In this document: one piece after another, positions 49,285 to 57,901 of the stretch
Layout: every line of letters starts with the position of its first letter
Position numbering within the stretch: position 1 is the first letter of the stretch
DNA from: an uncultured Clostridia bacterium
GTDB lineage: Bacteria > Bacillota > Clostridia > Christensenellales > Pumilibacteraceae
DNA: 64,000 nt
Reading direction: 5' to 3'
NCBI GenBank assembly: GCA_947175195.1
Contig: CAMWLQ010000003.1
Coordinates: forward strand, 147,399 to 211,398
Position numbers and translations under genes: made by a program
Notes under the pieces: model-generated
Told to the model about the DNA's origin: nothing
The model's input: only the letters and a program-made list of their open reading frames with translations
Database searches by the model: none

Positions 49285-49722
49285 ATGGCTAAGAACTACA
49301 CTAAATTCGGCGCGAGGCTCAGGGAGCTGCGCGAGGAAAAAGGCATTTCCATGATTGAGCTTGCGCGCGCAATCGGAGTGAGCGACGCCGCCGTTTGCAA
49401 ATGGGAAAACGGCATAGCCGAGCCCAAGCTCAGCTATATAATACGGCTTGCGGAATATTTCGATTGCTCTATCGACTACATTTCGGGCAGCGACGGAGAA
49501 TACGGCGGCGCTGCAAAGCCAATAAAAATAGCCGTTGTCGACAATAAGTCGGGCAAGAAAATAAATCCTCATACCGCCGCGGTGCTCACGCCCGACGAGA
49601 GCCAAATAATCGGCACGTACAACGTTCTCACTCCTGACATGAAAAAGCTGTTTAAGGAAACGTTGCGCACTTGGCAGTCGGTAAAAAGCGAAAAACCTAT
49701 CAACAAAAAATCGGATACTTAA
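49285..49722 (+). CDS. XRE/Cro-CI family transcriptional regulator
   Basis: FGARLRELREEKGISMIELARAIGVSDAAVCKWENGIAEPKLSYIIRLAEYFDCSIDYISG. Confidence 0.92.
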   Translation: MAKNYTKFGARLRELREEKGISMIELARAIGVSDAAVCKWENGIAEPKLSYIIRLAEYFDCSIDYISGSDGEYGGAAKPIKIAVVDNKSGKKINPHTAAVLTPDESQIIGTYNVLTPDMKKLFKETLRTWQSVKSEKPINKKSDT

Positions 49723-49756
49723 CCGCATCCGATTTTTTTATTGGTTATTTAATTTA

Positions 49757-50437
49757 TTAAACGGACTTGTTCGCGTCCTTGTTGCCAATCGCCATAACAA
49801 ACACGATGTACGCCGCAACACACGCTACCATAGGGATGTAGCAATACGCCTCGGGAGTGAACACGCACGCTATTGCCGCGACCAAAAACCCATAAGCGCC
49901 GACGTTCCAGTATTTTGCTACCGCGCGCAACACGCTCCACTTGTAGCCTTTGCCGTTTTCCGTTCCGTCCGAAAACGACGCAGTGTGCAAAATCATAGGC
50001 GCGAACGAACATAGCACGGAAAACGTAAAAAGCAAAACCGTTGTGGCAAGTGCGTGAAAGTTAAAATACTTGACCGAGCTGCTCGAATCGAACTGTTCGG
50101 TAATGCCGTATATAATGACGCTGCTTATCAACAGCGACAGCATTATACTGAACAGCATAACCGAAATAAAGTTGTTTTGCAATCTGTTTCTACGCTTAAA
50201 GAACGCCGTTACCAATATTATCGCCACGGGAATGAGCGACATGAGTATCAACAAAAGATTGTTGTATTTGCTGTAATAATCGGGAAGATCGCTTTCCGCA
50301 GGACGGTAAAAAATAGTCACCTTTTTGGGCAGCATAGGCAACGTCAACGCCGTTGCGAATATTACGATACTCGCAATCCACAGCGCGACCGCCACAAAAA
50401 CTTTATCGGAATCGTTAAGCCCGTTCTTCTTTTGCAT
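49757..50437 (-). CDS. Multi-spanning membrane protein (DUF1648-like N-terminus)
   Basis: Start at MQKKNG, 3 nt after the tsaD stop; several TM segments; LPMLPKKVTIFYRPAES. Confidence 0.6.
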   Translation of the reverse strand: MQKKNGLNDSDKVFVAVALWIASIVIFATALTLPMLPKKVTIFYRPAESDLPDYYSKYNNLLLILMSLIPVAIILVTAFFKRRNRLQNNFISVMLFSIMLSLLISSVIIYGITEQFDSSSSVKYFNFHALATTVLLFTFSVLCSFAPMILHTASFSDGTENGKGYKWSVLRAVAKYWNVGAYGFLVAAIACVFTPEAYCYIPMVACVAAYIVFVMAIGNKDANKSV

Positions 50438-50439
50438 AA

Positions 50440-51450
50440 TCAGTTCCCCTCTATTTTCAAATAGCTTTTGGCGTTCAAGTCCAGCCCTGCGGGAGATACC
50501 CCCTCCTGCATCATATGCTTGGCGCGCATAGCGACCATTGCCGCATTGTCCGTACAAAGCGACATGGGCGGAAAATGCACCGAGCAGCCCAGCGCCTCGC
50601 ACTCGGTTTTAAGCTTGTCGCGCAGGTACGAATTGGCGGACACGCCGCCCGCCGCGACAACAGTTTTTATGCCCGATTTTTTTACCGTAGCCACAGCGAC
50701 GTCCGCAAGCATATCCACCGCCGTATGCTGGAATGACGCGCAAACGTCCTCTAACACGGGTTTTTGCCCGCGCTGTTCCATTGTGTGCAGGTAATTGATA
50801 ACCGCGGTTTTAAGTCCCGAATAGCTGAGCTCGGTCGTTTTGTGCTTGCGCTCGACAAACTTAATATTGGGTGCGCCTTGCCGCGCAAGCTTATCTATTT
50901 CCGGTCCGCCGGGATACGGCAAGCCGACGGCGCGCGCCACCTTGTCAAACGCCTCGCCTATCGCGTCGTCGGTGGTGGACGCGAGCATGGTAAACTTGTT
51001 AAGCCCGTCCACGCGGCACACACCGGTATGTCCGCCGCTTGCCACCACCGCAAGGAACGGCGGTTTCAAGTCGGGCGTGGATATGTAGTTGGCGGCAATA
51101 TGCGCCTCTATGTGATTGACTGCGTACAGCGAAACGTTCAGCGCATAGCTAAGCGCCTTCGCCGCGGACACGCCGACGAGCAAAGCGCCCACAAGCCCCG
51201 CGCCGTAAGTGACGGCTATCGCGTCTATGTCGGACTTAGTAATGCCCGCTTTGTCGAGCGCCTCGTTGATTACGGGCAGTATAGCCGTCAAATGATTGCG
51301 CGACGCAATTTCCGGCACAACGCCGCCGAATCGACGGTGAATATCTATTTGCGACGATATAACGTTGCTAAGCAGCGTATCGCCTTTAAGCACCGCCGCC
51401 GACGTTTCGTCGCACGACGTTTCGATTCCCAAGATAACGGTGTCTTTCAT
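50440..51450 (-). CDS. tsaD: tRNA N6-adenosine threonylcarbamoyltransferase
   Basis: ILGIETSCDETSAAVL...AVNHIEAHIAANY...ASGGHTGV...AAGGVSANSYLRDKL. Confidence 0.96.
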   Translation of the reverse strand: MKDTVILGIETSCDETSAAVLKGDTLLSNVISSQIDIHRRFGGVVPEIASRNHLTAILPVINEALDKAGITKSDIDAIAVTYGAGLVGALLVGVSAAKALSYALNVSLYAVNHIEAHIAANYISTPDLKPPFLAVVASGGHTGVCRVDGLNKFTMLASTTDDAIGEAFDKVARAVGLPYPGGPEIDKLARQGAPNIKFVERKHKTTELSYSGLKTAVINYLHTMEQRGQKPVLEDVCASFQHTAVDMLADVAVATVKKSGIKTVVAAGGVSANSYLRDKLKTECEALGCSVHFPPMSLCTDNAAMVAMRAKHMMQEGVSPAGLDLNAKSYLKIEGN

Positions 51451-51451
51451 A

Positions 51452-52549
51452 TCAGTTCGCTTTTTTGAGATAGTCCAAAATAAAGCCCTCGATATTCCCG
51501 TCCATAACGGACTGAATATCGGTCTTTTCGAATTCGGTGCGGTGGTCCTTTACAAGCGTGTACGGCTGAAACACGTACGACCGAATTTGACTGCCCCACT
51601 CTATTTTTTTAAGCACGCCCTTCAGGCTTGCAGCCTTGTCCGCCGCCTCGCGCTCTTTAAGCTCGACCAGCTTGCTCTTTAGCATTGTCATAGCCATTTC
51701 GCGGTTTTGGGTTTGGCTACGCTCGTTTTGGCAGGTAACAACAATGCCAGTCGGGAAATGCGTAATGCGAATAGCGGAATCGGTCTTGTTTATGTGCTGA
51801 CCGCCCGCGCCGCTGCTGCGGTAGGTATCGACACGTATGTCGTCGGGATTGATTGTGACCGTAACGTCGTCCTTTATTTCGGGCATAACCTCAAGACTGG
51901 CAAACGACGTGTGCCGCCGCGCGTTGGCGTCGAACGGCGAAATGCGCACCAAACGGTGCACGCCCATTTCGGCTTTAAGATACCCGTACGCGTTAATGCC
52001 GCGCGCTATAAACGTTATGCTCTTTATGCCCGCCTCGTCGCCGTCTAATCTATCAATAACGTCGACGGCGTAGCCGGCTTTGTCGCAGTACATCTTGTAC
52101 ATACGGAACAGCATTGACACCCAGTCCTGCGCCTCCGTGCCGCCCGCGCCCGCGTGCAGCGAAAGTATGGCGTTGGACTTGTCGTACTCGCCTTTTAACA
52201 GCGCGGAAATTTGCGCCTCCTCCGCGGCGGCGACAAACGCGTCAGTTTCGGCAAACAGCTCTTGCAAAAGCTCGGGATCGGATTCGACCTCCAAAAGCTC
52301 CGCCATGCCGAGCAAATCCTCCGCCGTCTTGAACAGCTTGTCAAACTTGGCAAGAGTGCTGTCGATATATTTAGCCTCGCTGTTCACCGCCTGCGCCTGC
52401 TTGGGGTCGGAATAGAGGTTGGGGTCGTTTTGACGCTCGGCAAGATACGCCCGCCGCTCCTTGAGCTTATCGGGCGCGACAGCCGCGAAGGCGCCTTCCA
52501 CCATTGTTTTGGCGCCGAGGATTTCAGTTCTGCATTCTTCAATATCCAT
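51452..52549 (-). CDS. prfB: Peptide chain release factor 2 (no apparent frameshift)
   Basis: SLHAGAGGTEAQDWVSMLFRMY...DTYRSSGAGGQHINKTDSAIRITHFPTGIVVTCQNERSQTQNREMAM (GGQ present). Confidence 0.93.
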   Translation of the reverse strand: MDIEECRTEILGAKTMVEGAFAAVAPDKLKERRAYLAERQNDPNLYSDPKQAQAVNSEAKYIDSTLAKFDKLFKTAEDLLGMAELLEVESDPELLQELFAETDAFVAAAEEAQISALLKGEYDKSNAILSLHAGAGGTEAQDWVSMLFRMYKMYCDKAGYAVDVIDRLDGDEAGIKSITFIARGINAYGYLKAEMGVHRLVRISPFDANARRHTSFASLEVMPEIKDDVTVTINPDDIRVDTYRSSGAGGQHINKTDSAIRITHFPTGIVVTCQNERSQTQNREMAMTMLKSKLVELKEREAADKAASLKGVLKKIEWGSQIRSYVFQPYTLVKDHRTEFEKTDIQSVMDGNIEGFILDYLKKAN

Positions 52550-52717
52550 TTACAAATATATTATATCCGCAATGCGAATTTAAGTCAAGCCTTTTATAAA
52601 AATCAAACGTTTTTTAGAAACGCACGTAATTTCCATTCAAAAAAAGCACTGCGGCAAAATACAAAAATCCCCGCGCCTAAGCGTGTATTTCATAGGGATG
52701 TTCCTGTAAACAAAACA

Positions 52718-52751
52718 GCCAACTATACTTCACAAACGAAGTATAGTTGGC
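52718..52751. repeat. Perfect 14-bp inverted repeat
   Basis: GCCAACTATACTTCacaaacGAAGTATAGTTGGC. Confidence 0.8.
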
Positions 52752-52783
52752 GTACTTTATACAATCTACACATTTAGTGATAT

Positions 52784-52955
52784 TGTTTGCATTGCAAACA
52801 GTGTTATTTTGCTTACGCAAGTTATATTATATTTGCCTTAACTTCGCCGTCAGGCGAAATATCACTCCGCATTAGCGGAATTACACTCTTTCTATATAAC
52901 TTGCCGTTGGGCAAATATAACTGTGGGACTTACGATTCCCTATCGCAAGTCCCAC
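52784..52955. repeat. Array of short palindromic hairpins
   Basis: TGTTTGC/GCAAACA, TTGC-TTAC-GCAA, TTCGCC-GTCA-GGCGAA, TCCGC-ATTA-GCGGA, TTGCC-GTTG-GGCAA, GTGGGACTT...AAGTCCCAC. Confidence 0.75.
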
Positions 52956-52990
52956 TATTCGCACGGAGATTTTTTGTGAATAATTATTAA

Positions 52991-55693
52991 TTAGTTTTCG
53001 TCTTTGCCGCAGCAGTTTTTGTACTTTTTGCCGCTGCCGCACGGGCACGGATCGTTCCTGCCCACCTGCTTGGTCTTGGGCGTAACTACGGGCTCGTCGG
53101 CGTGGCGCTCGACGTCACCGTGGTTTTCCACAAGCACCGTTTCCTGCTTGGGCGGCTCGGGCGGATATTCGACGTTGGCGTGCATGAGCATTACAATGAC
53201 GTCCTCGTGAATGTTGTTTATCATCTCGTCGAACATTTCAAAGCCTTCCTGCTGGTACGCGATAACGGGGTCTTGATGTCCGTATGCCTTTAAGCCTATA
53301 CCGCCGCGTAGCGCGTCCATATTGTCGATGTGGTCCATCCATTTTTGGTCGACTACGCGCAGCATGACGTACCGCTCGATTTCCTCAAAGTCTACGTTGT
53401 GCGCGGTCGCCTCGTCGATTTTGGCTTGGTACGTGGCGGAAACACTATCGTACAGCATGTCTTTAAGCTCGTCAAGCGTGTAATTTTTGAGCTTGTCCTC
53501 GTCAAAGAACTCCTTGACCTCGGGCAAGAACTTGCGCTCTATATCCTTGTTGAGCGACTCGGCATCCCACTCGTCGTAATCGACCTTGGGATCGGTGTTG
53601 TCGTCCACAACCATGTCGCAGCGTTCGCGCAAAATCTTGAGTATCTCGTCGCGCATAGGCATGCCCTTAAGCACCTTTCCGCGCTCGGCATACATAATTT
53701 CGCGCTGCGTGTTCATAACGTTGTCGTATTCGAGAACGGATTTACGAATGGAGAAGTTGCGTCCCTCGATGTTGCGCTGTGCGTTCTCTATTTGGCGCGT
53801 AAGAATTTTAGCCTCAAGCGGCGTGTCCTCGTCCACCTTGAACATGGACATAACCTTTTTCAGCCTGTCGCCCCAAAGCCTAAGCACGTCGTCCTCTGCG
53901 GAAAGATAGAATATGGACGAGCCGATGTCGCCCTGACGACCCGAACGACCGCGGAGCTGATTGTCTATACGCCGCGATTCGTGCCGCTCGGTACCGATAA
54001 TGCGCAAGCCGCCAACTGCTATAACCTTTTCCTTTTCGGCGGCAATTTCGGTCTTGAACTCTTCCATATAGGCTTTGTATTGTTCGCGCGCCTTGGCTAT
54101 AATCTCGTTTTGCGCGGGGAACACGGACGCGGCGGCGTCAATATCCTCTTCCGCATAGCCGTCCTTGAGCATGCGCTCCTTCGCCATAAACTCGGCGTTG
54201 CCGCCTAGCATAATATCCGTACCACGACCCGCCATGTTGGTGGCTATGGTCACTTGGTGCAGCCTGCCCGCCTGCGCTACGATAAACGCCTCTTTAGCAT
54301 GGTTTTTGGCGTTGAGCACGTTGTGCGGAACTTTCTCCCGCCGCAAAATCTTGCTGAGCTCCTCGCTCTTTTCTACGTTGGTAGTACCTACAAGCACGGG
54401 CTGTCCGCGGTCGTAGCACTCCTTGATGTCCGCGACGATGGCGCGCATCTTGCCCGCGGTGTTGATAAACAGCAAATCGTTTTCGTCAACGCGCTGGCTG
54501 GGCACGTTGGTGGGAATGGTAACAACGTCAAGCCTGTAAATGGAACGGAACTCGTTCTCCTCCGTCTTTGCCGTACCCGTCATGCCCGAAAGCTTGTCGT
54601 ACAAGCGGAAATAGTTTTGGAACGTGATAGTCGCAAGCGTTTTATTCTCGGACTGGATGCGCACGTTCTCCTTTGCCTCTATGGCTTGGTGCAAGCCGTC
54701 GTTGTACCGCCTACCTATCATAAGACGACCCGTGAACTCGTCGACAATAACGACCTCGCCGTCGTTGACGATATAGTCCTGGTCGCGGTGCATTATAAAG
54801 TTGGCTTTGAGCGCGTTGTTGATGTAATGATAAAGCTCGGTGTTTTCTATGTCGGCAAGGTTTTCCACCTCGAAATACGTTTCCGCGCGCTCGATACCGT
54901 GTTCGGTAAGGTTTATAGCCCGCTTTTTCTCGTCGATTTCAAAGTCCTCGTCCTTGACCAAGCGCCGTGCAAAACGGTTGGCGCGGCTGTACATTTCACT
55001 GCTCTTGCCGCCGCGACCGGAAATAATAAGCGGGGTACGCGCCTCGTCGATAAGAATAGAGTCAACCTCGTCGATAATGGCAAACGAAAGATCGCGTTGC
55101 ACCATATCCGCGCGTCTGACAACCATGTTGTCGCGCAGGTAGTCAAAGCCGAACTCGTTGTTGGTGCCGTAGGTTATATCGCAGTTGTATGCCGCGCGCT
55201 TTTCGTCGGGGCGCATGCCCGAAACGGCAACGCCTACTGTAAGCCCGAGGAAACGGTGAATTTTGCCGACCAATTCCGCCGCGTAACGCGCAAGATAGTC
55301 GTTGACCGTTACAATATGCACGCCCTTGCCCGTAAGCGCGTTAAGGTACGCGGGTAGCGTAGCGACAAGCGTTTTACCCTCACCCGTGCGCATCTCGGCT
55401 ATACGGCCTTGGTGCAAAGCGATACCGCCCATAATTTGCACTTTAAAGTGTTTCATATGCAGCACGCGCATACTCGCCTCGCGCACCACCGCAAACGCCT
55501 CGGGAAGAAGATCGTCCAGCGTCTCGAAATTCTCGTTATACCGCTTTTTGAACTGCTCGGTCATGCCGCGCAGCTCGTCGTCCGACATCGCGGCAAACCT
55601 ATCCTCAAGCGCAAGCACCTGCTCGGCTCTTGCCGATAACCGCTTAACGTTCCTACGGTTATCACTACCCGTTATAAAAGAAATAAGTCCCAT
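52991..55693 (-). CDS. secA: Preprotein translocase subunit SecA
   Basis: MRTGEGKTLVATLPAYLNALTGKGVHIVTVNDYLA...IATNMAGRGTDIMLGGN...QLRGRSGRQGDIGSSIFYLS...C-terminal NDPCPCGSGKKYKNCCG. Confidence 0.98.
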   Translation of the reverse strand: MGLISFITGSDNRRNVKRLSARAEQVLALEDRFAAMSDDELRGMTEQFKKRYNENFETLDDLLPEAFAVVREASMRVLHMKHFKVQIMGGIALHQGRIAEMRTGEGKTLVATLPAYLNALTGKGVHIVTVNDYLARYAAELVGKIHRFLGLTVGVAVSGMRPDEKRAAYNCDITYGTNNEFGFDYLRDNMVVRRADMVQRDLSFAIIDEVDSILIDEARTPLIISGRGGKSSEMYSRANRFARRLVKDEDFEIDEKKRAINLTEHGIERAETYFEVENLADIENTELYHYINNALKANFIMHRDQDYIVNDGEVVIVDEFTGRLMIGRRYNDGLHQAIEAKENVRIQSENKTLATITFQNYFRLYDKLSGMTGTAKTEENEFRSIYRLDVVTIPTNVPSQRVDENDLLFINTAGKMRAIVADIKECYDRGQPVLVGTTNVEKSEELSKILRREKVPHNVLNAKNHAKEAFIVAQAGRLHQVTIATNMAGRGTDIMLGGNAEFMAKERMLKDGYAEEDIDAAASVFPAQNEIIAKAREQYKAYMEEFKTEIAAEKEKVIAVGGLRIIGTERHESRRIDNQLRGRSGRQGDIGSSIFYLSAEDDVLRLWGDRLKKVMSMFKVDEDTPLEAKILTRQIENAQRNIEGRNFSIRKSVLEYDNVMNTQREIMYAERGKVLKGMPMRDEILKILRERCDMVVDDNTDPKVDYDEWDAESLNKDIERKFLPEVKEFFDEDKLKNYTLDELKDMLYDSVSATYQAKIDEATAHNVDFEEIERYVMLRVVDQKWMDHIDNMDALRGGIGLKAYGHQDPVIAYQQEGFEMFDEMINNIHEDVIVMLMHANVEYPPEPPKQETVLVENHGDVERHADEPVVTPKTKQVGRNDPCPCGSGKKYKNCCGKDEN

Positions 55694-55746
55694 ATTTACC
55701 TCGCTATGCCGCTTTGCATAATGACAGCGGCATTGCAAATTTACGC

Positions 55747-55775
55747 ATTATACGCCATATACAATTTTACCACAA
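55747..55775 (-). promoter_or_regulatory. Putative secA promoter
   Basis: TTGTGG-N17-TATAAT on the minus strand. Confidence 0.5.
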
Positions 55776-55946
55776 TCACAGATTGATTTACGAATTTCTT
55801 TTCGGAAACCCCTAACCGCCCTATTCTTTCCGTATTTTGCGCCATGTACAATTTTACCACAATCCTAAGATAAAATCAAGGGAATACGGATAACTAATAA
55901 TATAATTTAATGCGGAATTAAGAACGTAGAATGCAGAATTATAAAT

Positions 55947-56052
55947 AAGGTTGAGATACTTCGCTGCGCCCAGTATGATAAAAAATGATTGCTCTACCAT
56001 AACAACACAACTCTCTTTTTGTCACTCCGAGTGTAACGAGGAGTCTCAACCT
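55947..56052. repeat. Inverted pair of REP-like repeats
   Basis: AAGGTTGAGATACTTCGCTGCGCCCAGTATGATAAAAA and TTTTTGTCACTCCGAGTGTAACGAGGAGTCTCAACCT are degenerate inverse copies. Confidence 0.6.
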
Positions 56053-56058
56053 CTTTTT

Positions 56059-56085
56059 AAATTCCGAATTCATAATTCCGAATTC
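56059..56085. repeat. AATTCCGAATTC-type palindromic repeat, copy 3
   Basis: aaattccgaattcataattccgaattc. Confidence 0.6.
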
Positions 56086-56087
56086 AA

Positions 56088-56120
56088 CAAAAAACAAACC
56101 GACCGCATAAAGCGATCGGC
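56088..56120 (-). terminator. Intrinsic terminator of the candidate ncRNA
   Basis: Minus strand CCGATCGCtttatGCGGTCGG followed by TTTGTTTTTTG. Confidence 0.7.
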
Positions 56121-56475
56121 TTGATGATTGTTTTGCGCACGCAGGGGTACGTGTGTTCAACTCCCGATAGACACACCCGATAGCGGGCTGTTTTGGAATA
56201 TCTCGGCGTTAAAGCCTCTTGACGTAGCTCTTGCTACGACTGCGAGTCTTTGCCTTGAACTATCCTCAAAACAGCCTCGCTACAGGCGCATCGCGTTTTT
56301 ACGGAGCATAATCGCGAGGATAGACTATCGAAACGACGCGCGGTCGTACCCATTGCGGTACGTCAAGCGACGCTTCGAGTGTATAGCCCGCGAGTATGCC
56401 CGTAAAAATGTATCCATTGGGGTTGAACACACGTTAAAGCGCATTTACGCTGTTACGCCTATCGGCGCAAACAAG
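56121..56475 (-). ncRNA. Candidate highly structured non-coding RNA of unknown family
   Basis: 13-bp perfect closing repeat (56149-56161 / 56422-56434) enclosing two long nested stems, with a terminator at the minus-strand 3' end. Confidence 0.5.
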
Positions 56476-56509
56476 CATTTATTAAATTGTGATTTTGAGT
56501 ATGTATATG

Positions 56510-57073
56510 TTATTCAGCATCGCCTTGGACAGCCGCAAACGTAAGTTTGATGTCCATAGTTTGCGCGTCGGAGCCACTTGCATCTAAAATGACATAAACG
56601 GTTTTGCCGCCCAACTTATGTCCGTAATTTTCGCTGCCTGCGGTTGTAACAACTACAGTTTCCAATTTCGTCCAATCGTCAAGGTCAATTTCGCTCGTAC
56701 CGTCATAGTCAGTGCTGAAATACAGTTCCGCGTCGCCTTTCTTTGCGGTATTAAGAGCCTCGGTCAAGCCGATGTAATACTCAACACCGGTATCACTTGT
56801 GGCGTCGTTCGCAACAGTAAGTGTCCACATTTCTACGGCATCAGCATCAGCAAGTACCGCATTGGAAGTGCTTTGGTCATACGGAGCCAAATTTTTATCA
56901 TGGTTGCCGGTAACCGAGATATTACCAATCGTCGTAACTACCGAGGTGGTAGCACCTGTCTCGTTTACGGTCTTTGTAGCATTCGCATCCCAAGCCGCGA
57001 ACGATACAGCGCCGATGCCCGCGATAGCAGCAACCGATGCCGCTACGATAAGGGATTTAACTGTCTTTTTCAT
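56510..57073 (-). CDS. Small exported protein, SipW-cognate/TasA-camelysin-like paralogue 3
   Basis: MKKTVKSLIVAASVAAIAGIGAVSFAAWDANATKT...TVYVILDASGSDAQTMDIKLTFAA. Confidence 0.65.
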   Translation of the reverse strand: MKKTVKSLIVAASVAAIAGIGAVSFAAWDANATKTVNETGATTSVVTTIGNISVTGNHDKNLAPYDQSTSNAVLADADAVEMWTLTVANDATSDTGVEYYIGLTEALNTAKKGDAELYFSTDYDGTSEIDLDDWTKLETVVVTTAGSENYGHKLGGKTVYVILDASGSDAQTMDIKLTFAAVQGDAE

Positions 57074-57262
57074 GTTTTTGTTTTCTCCTTTTAAGAAAAA
57101 TTATTTTTGAAATATATTTTTAACGTTTCCGATACCCTGCTATCGAAACGGTAAAAAACAAACGTATTGGTTGGCTTACGCCAACATTAATGTCGAGATT
57201 CCTCGCATTGCTCGGAATAGCCTACGGCTGCTGCGTAGGACAAAAGCGTGATAAAACTATTT

Positions 57263-57802
57263 CTAAGCCTCAGCCGCAGCGGTAGCGGAGAACGTCAAAT
57301 CAATAGTCGCCTTCATAGCGTCTGTATCACCTGCAACCATGTAAACATAAACTTTATTATCCTCACTCAAGGTAATTTCCTTTGCGGTTGTGCCGATTTC
57401 ATTCGTCTCAACCGCCGTCGTGGCGGATGTAGGTTGCGTGGCTGTCCAATACAATTTCGCAGCGCCCAATGCTGTTTTTCCGTCGGCAGTACCCTCAGTA
57501 AGTCCACCCTCTATTTTTACGGTCTGTGCGCCCTGTCCGGTTGTTGTTACCGTAAACTCCCAATATGTAAGATAACCTGCGCCTTGGTCTACGGGATATA
57601 ATGCGCTCATTGCCGCAAGAGTACCCATATCGTCGCCGGGGGTAACGGTAATGCTGCCTACAGTGTTGATGGAACCGGTAGTACCTGCAACAGCTTGTGT
57701 TTTTGCATCACCCGCCTGCCACGCTGCGAACGAAACTGCGCTTACGCCGACAACTGCGGCTACGGATGCTGCGATGATGAGTCCTTTTACTGTCTTTTTC
57801 AT
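57263..57802 (-). CDS. Small exported protein, SipW-cognate/TasA-camelysin-like paralogue 2
   Basis: MKKTVKGLIIAASVAAVVGVSAVSFAAWQAG...LYPVDQGAGYLTYWEFTVTTTGQG...VYVYMVAGDTDAMKATIDLTFSA. Confidence 0.7.
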   Translation of the reverse strand: MKKTVKGLIIAASVAAVVGVSAVSFAAWQAGDAKTQAVAGTTGSINTVGSITVTPGDDMGTLAAMSALYPVDQGAGYLTYWEFTVTTTGQGAQTVKIEGGLTEGTADGKTALGAAKLYWTATQPTSATTAVETNEIGTTAKEITLSEDNKVYVYMVAGDTDAMKATIDLTFSATAAAEA

Positions 57803-57901
57803 GATTTGTTTTCTCCTTTCAGAAAATATTTTTTTGTTTTTTTATTTTACCTGACGCCCTTGCGCCAATTAAAACCGTTAGATATAAAGATTTGGTGGTG
57901 A

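Noticed and set aside
52718-52955. CRISPR array
   Set aside because: Hairpins differ in sequence and spacing; no identical repeats with unique spacers and no cas genes nearby.
56121-56475. tmRNA or RNase P RNA
   Set aside because: Conserved end sequences and core motifs of both are not found on either strand.
56128-56544. 138-aa plus-strand ORF across the ncRNA candidate
   Set aside because: Runs through paired stems and into the end of the convergent paralogue 3 gene; no domain or SD support.
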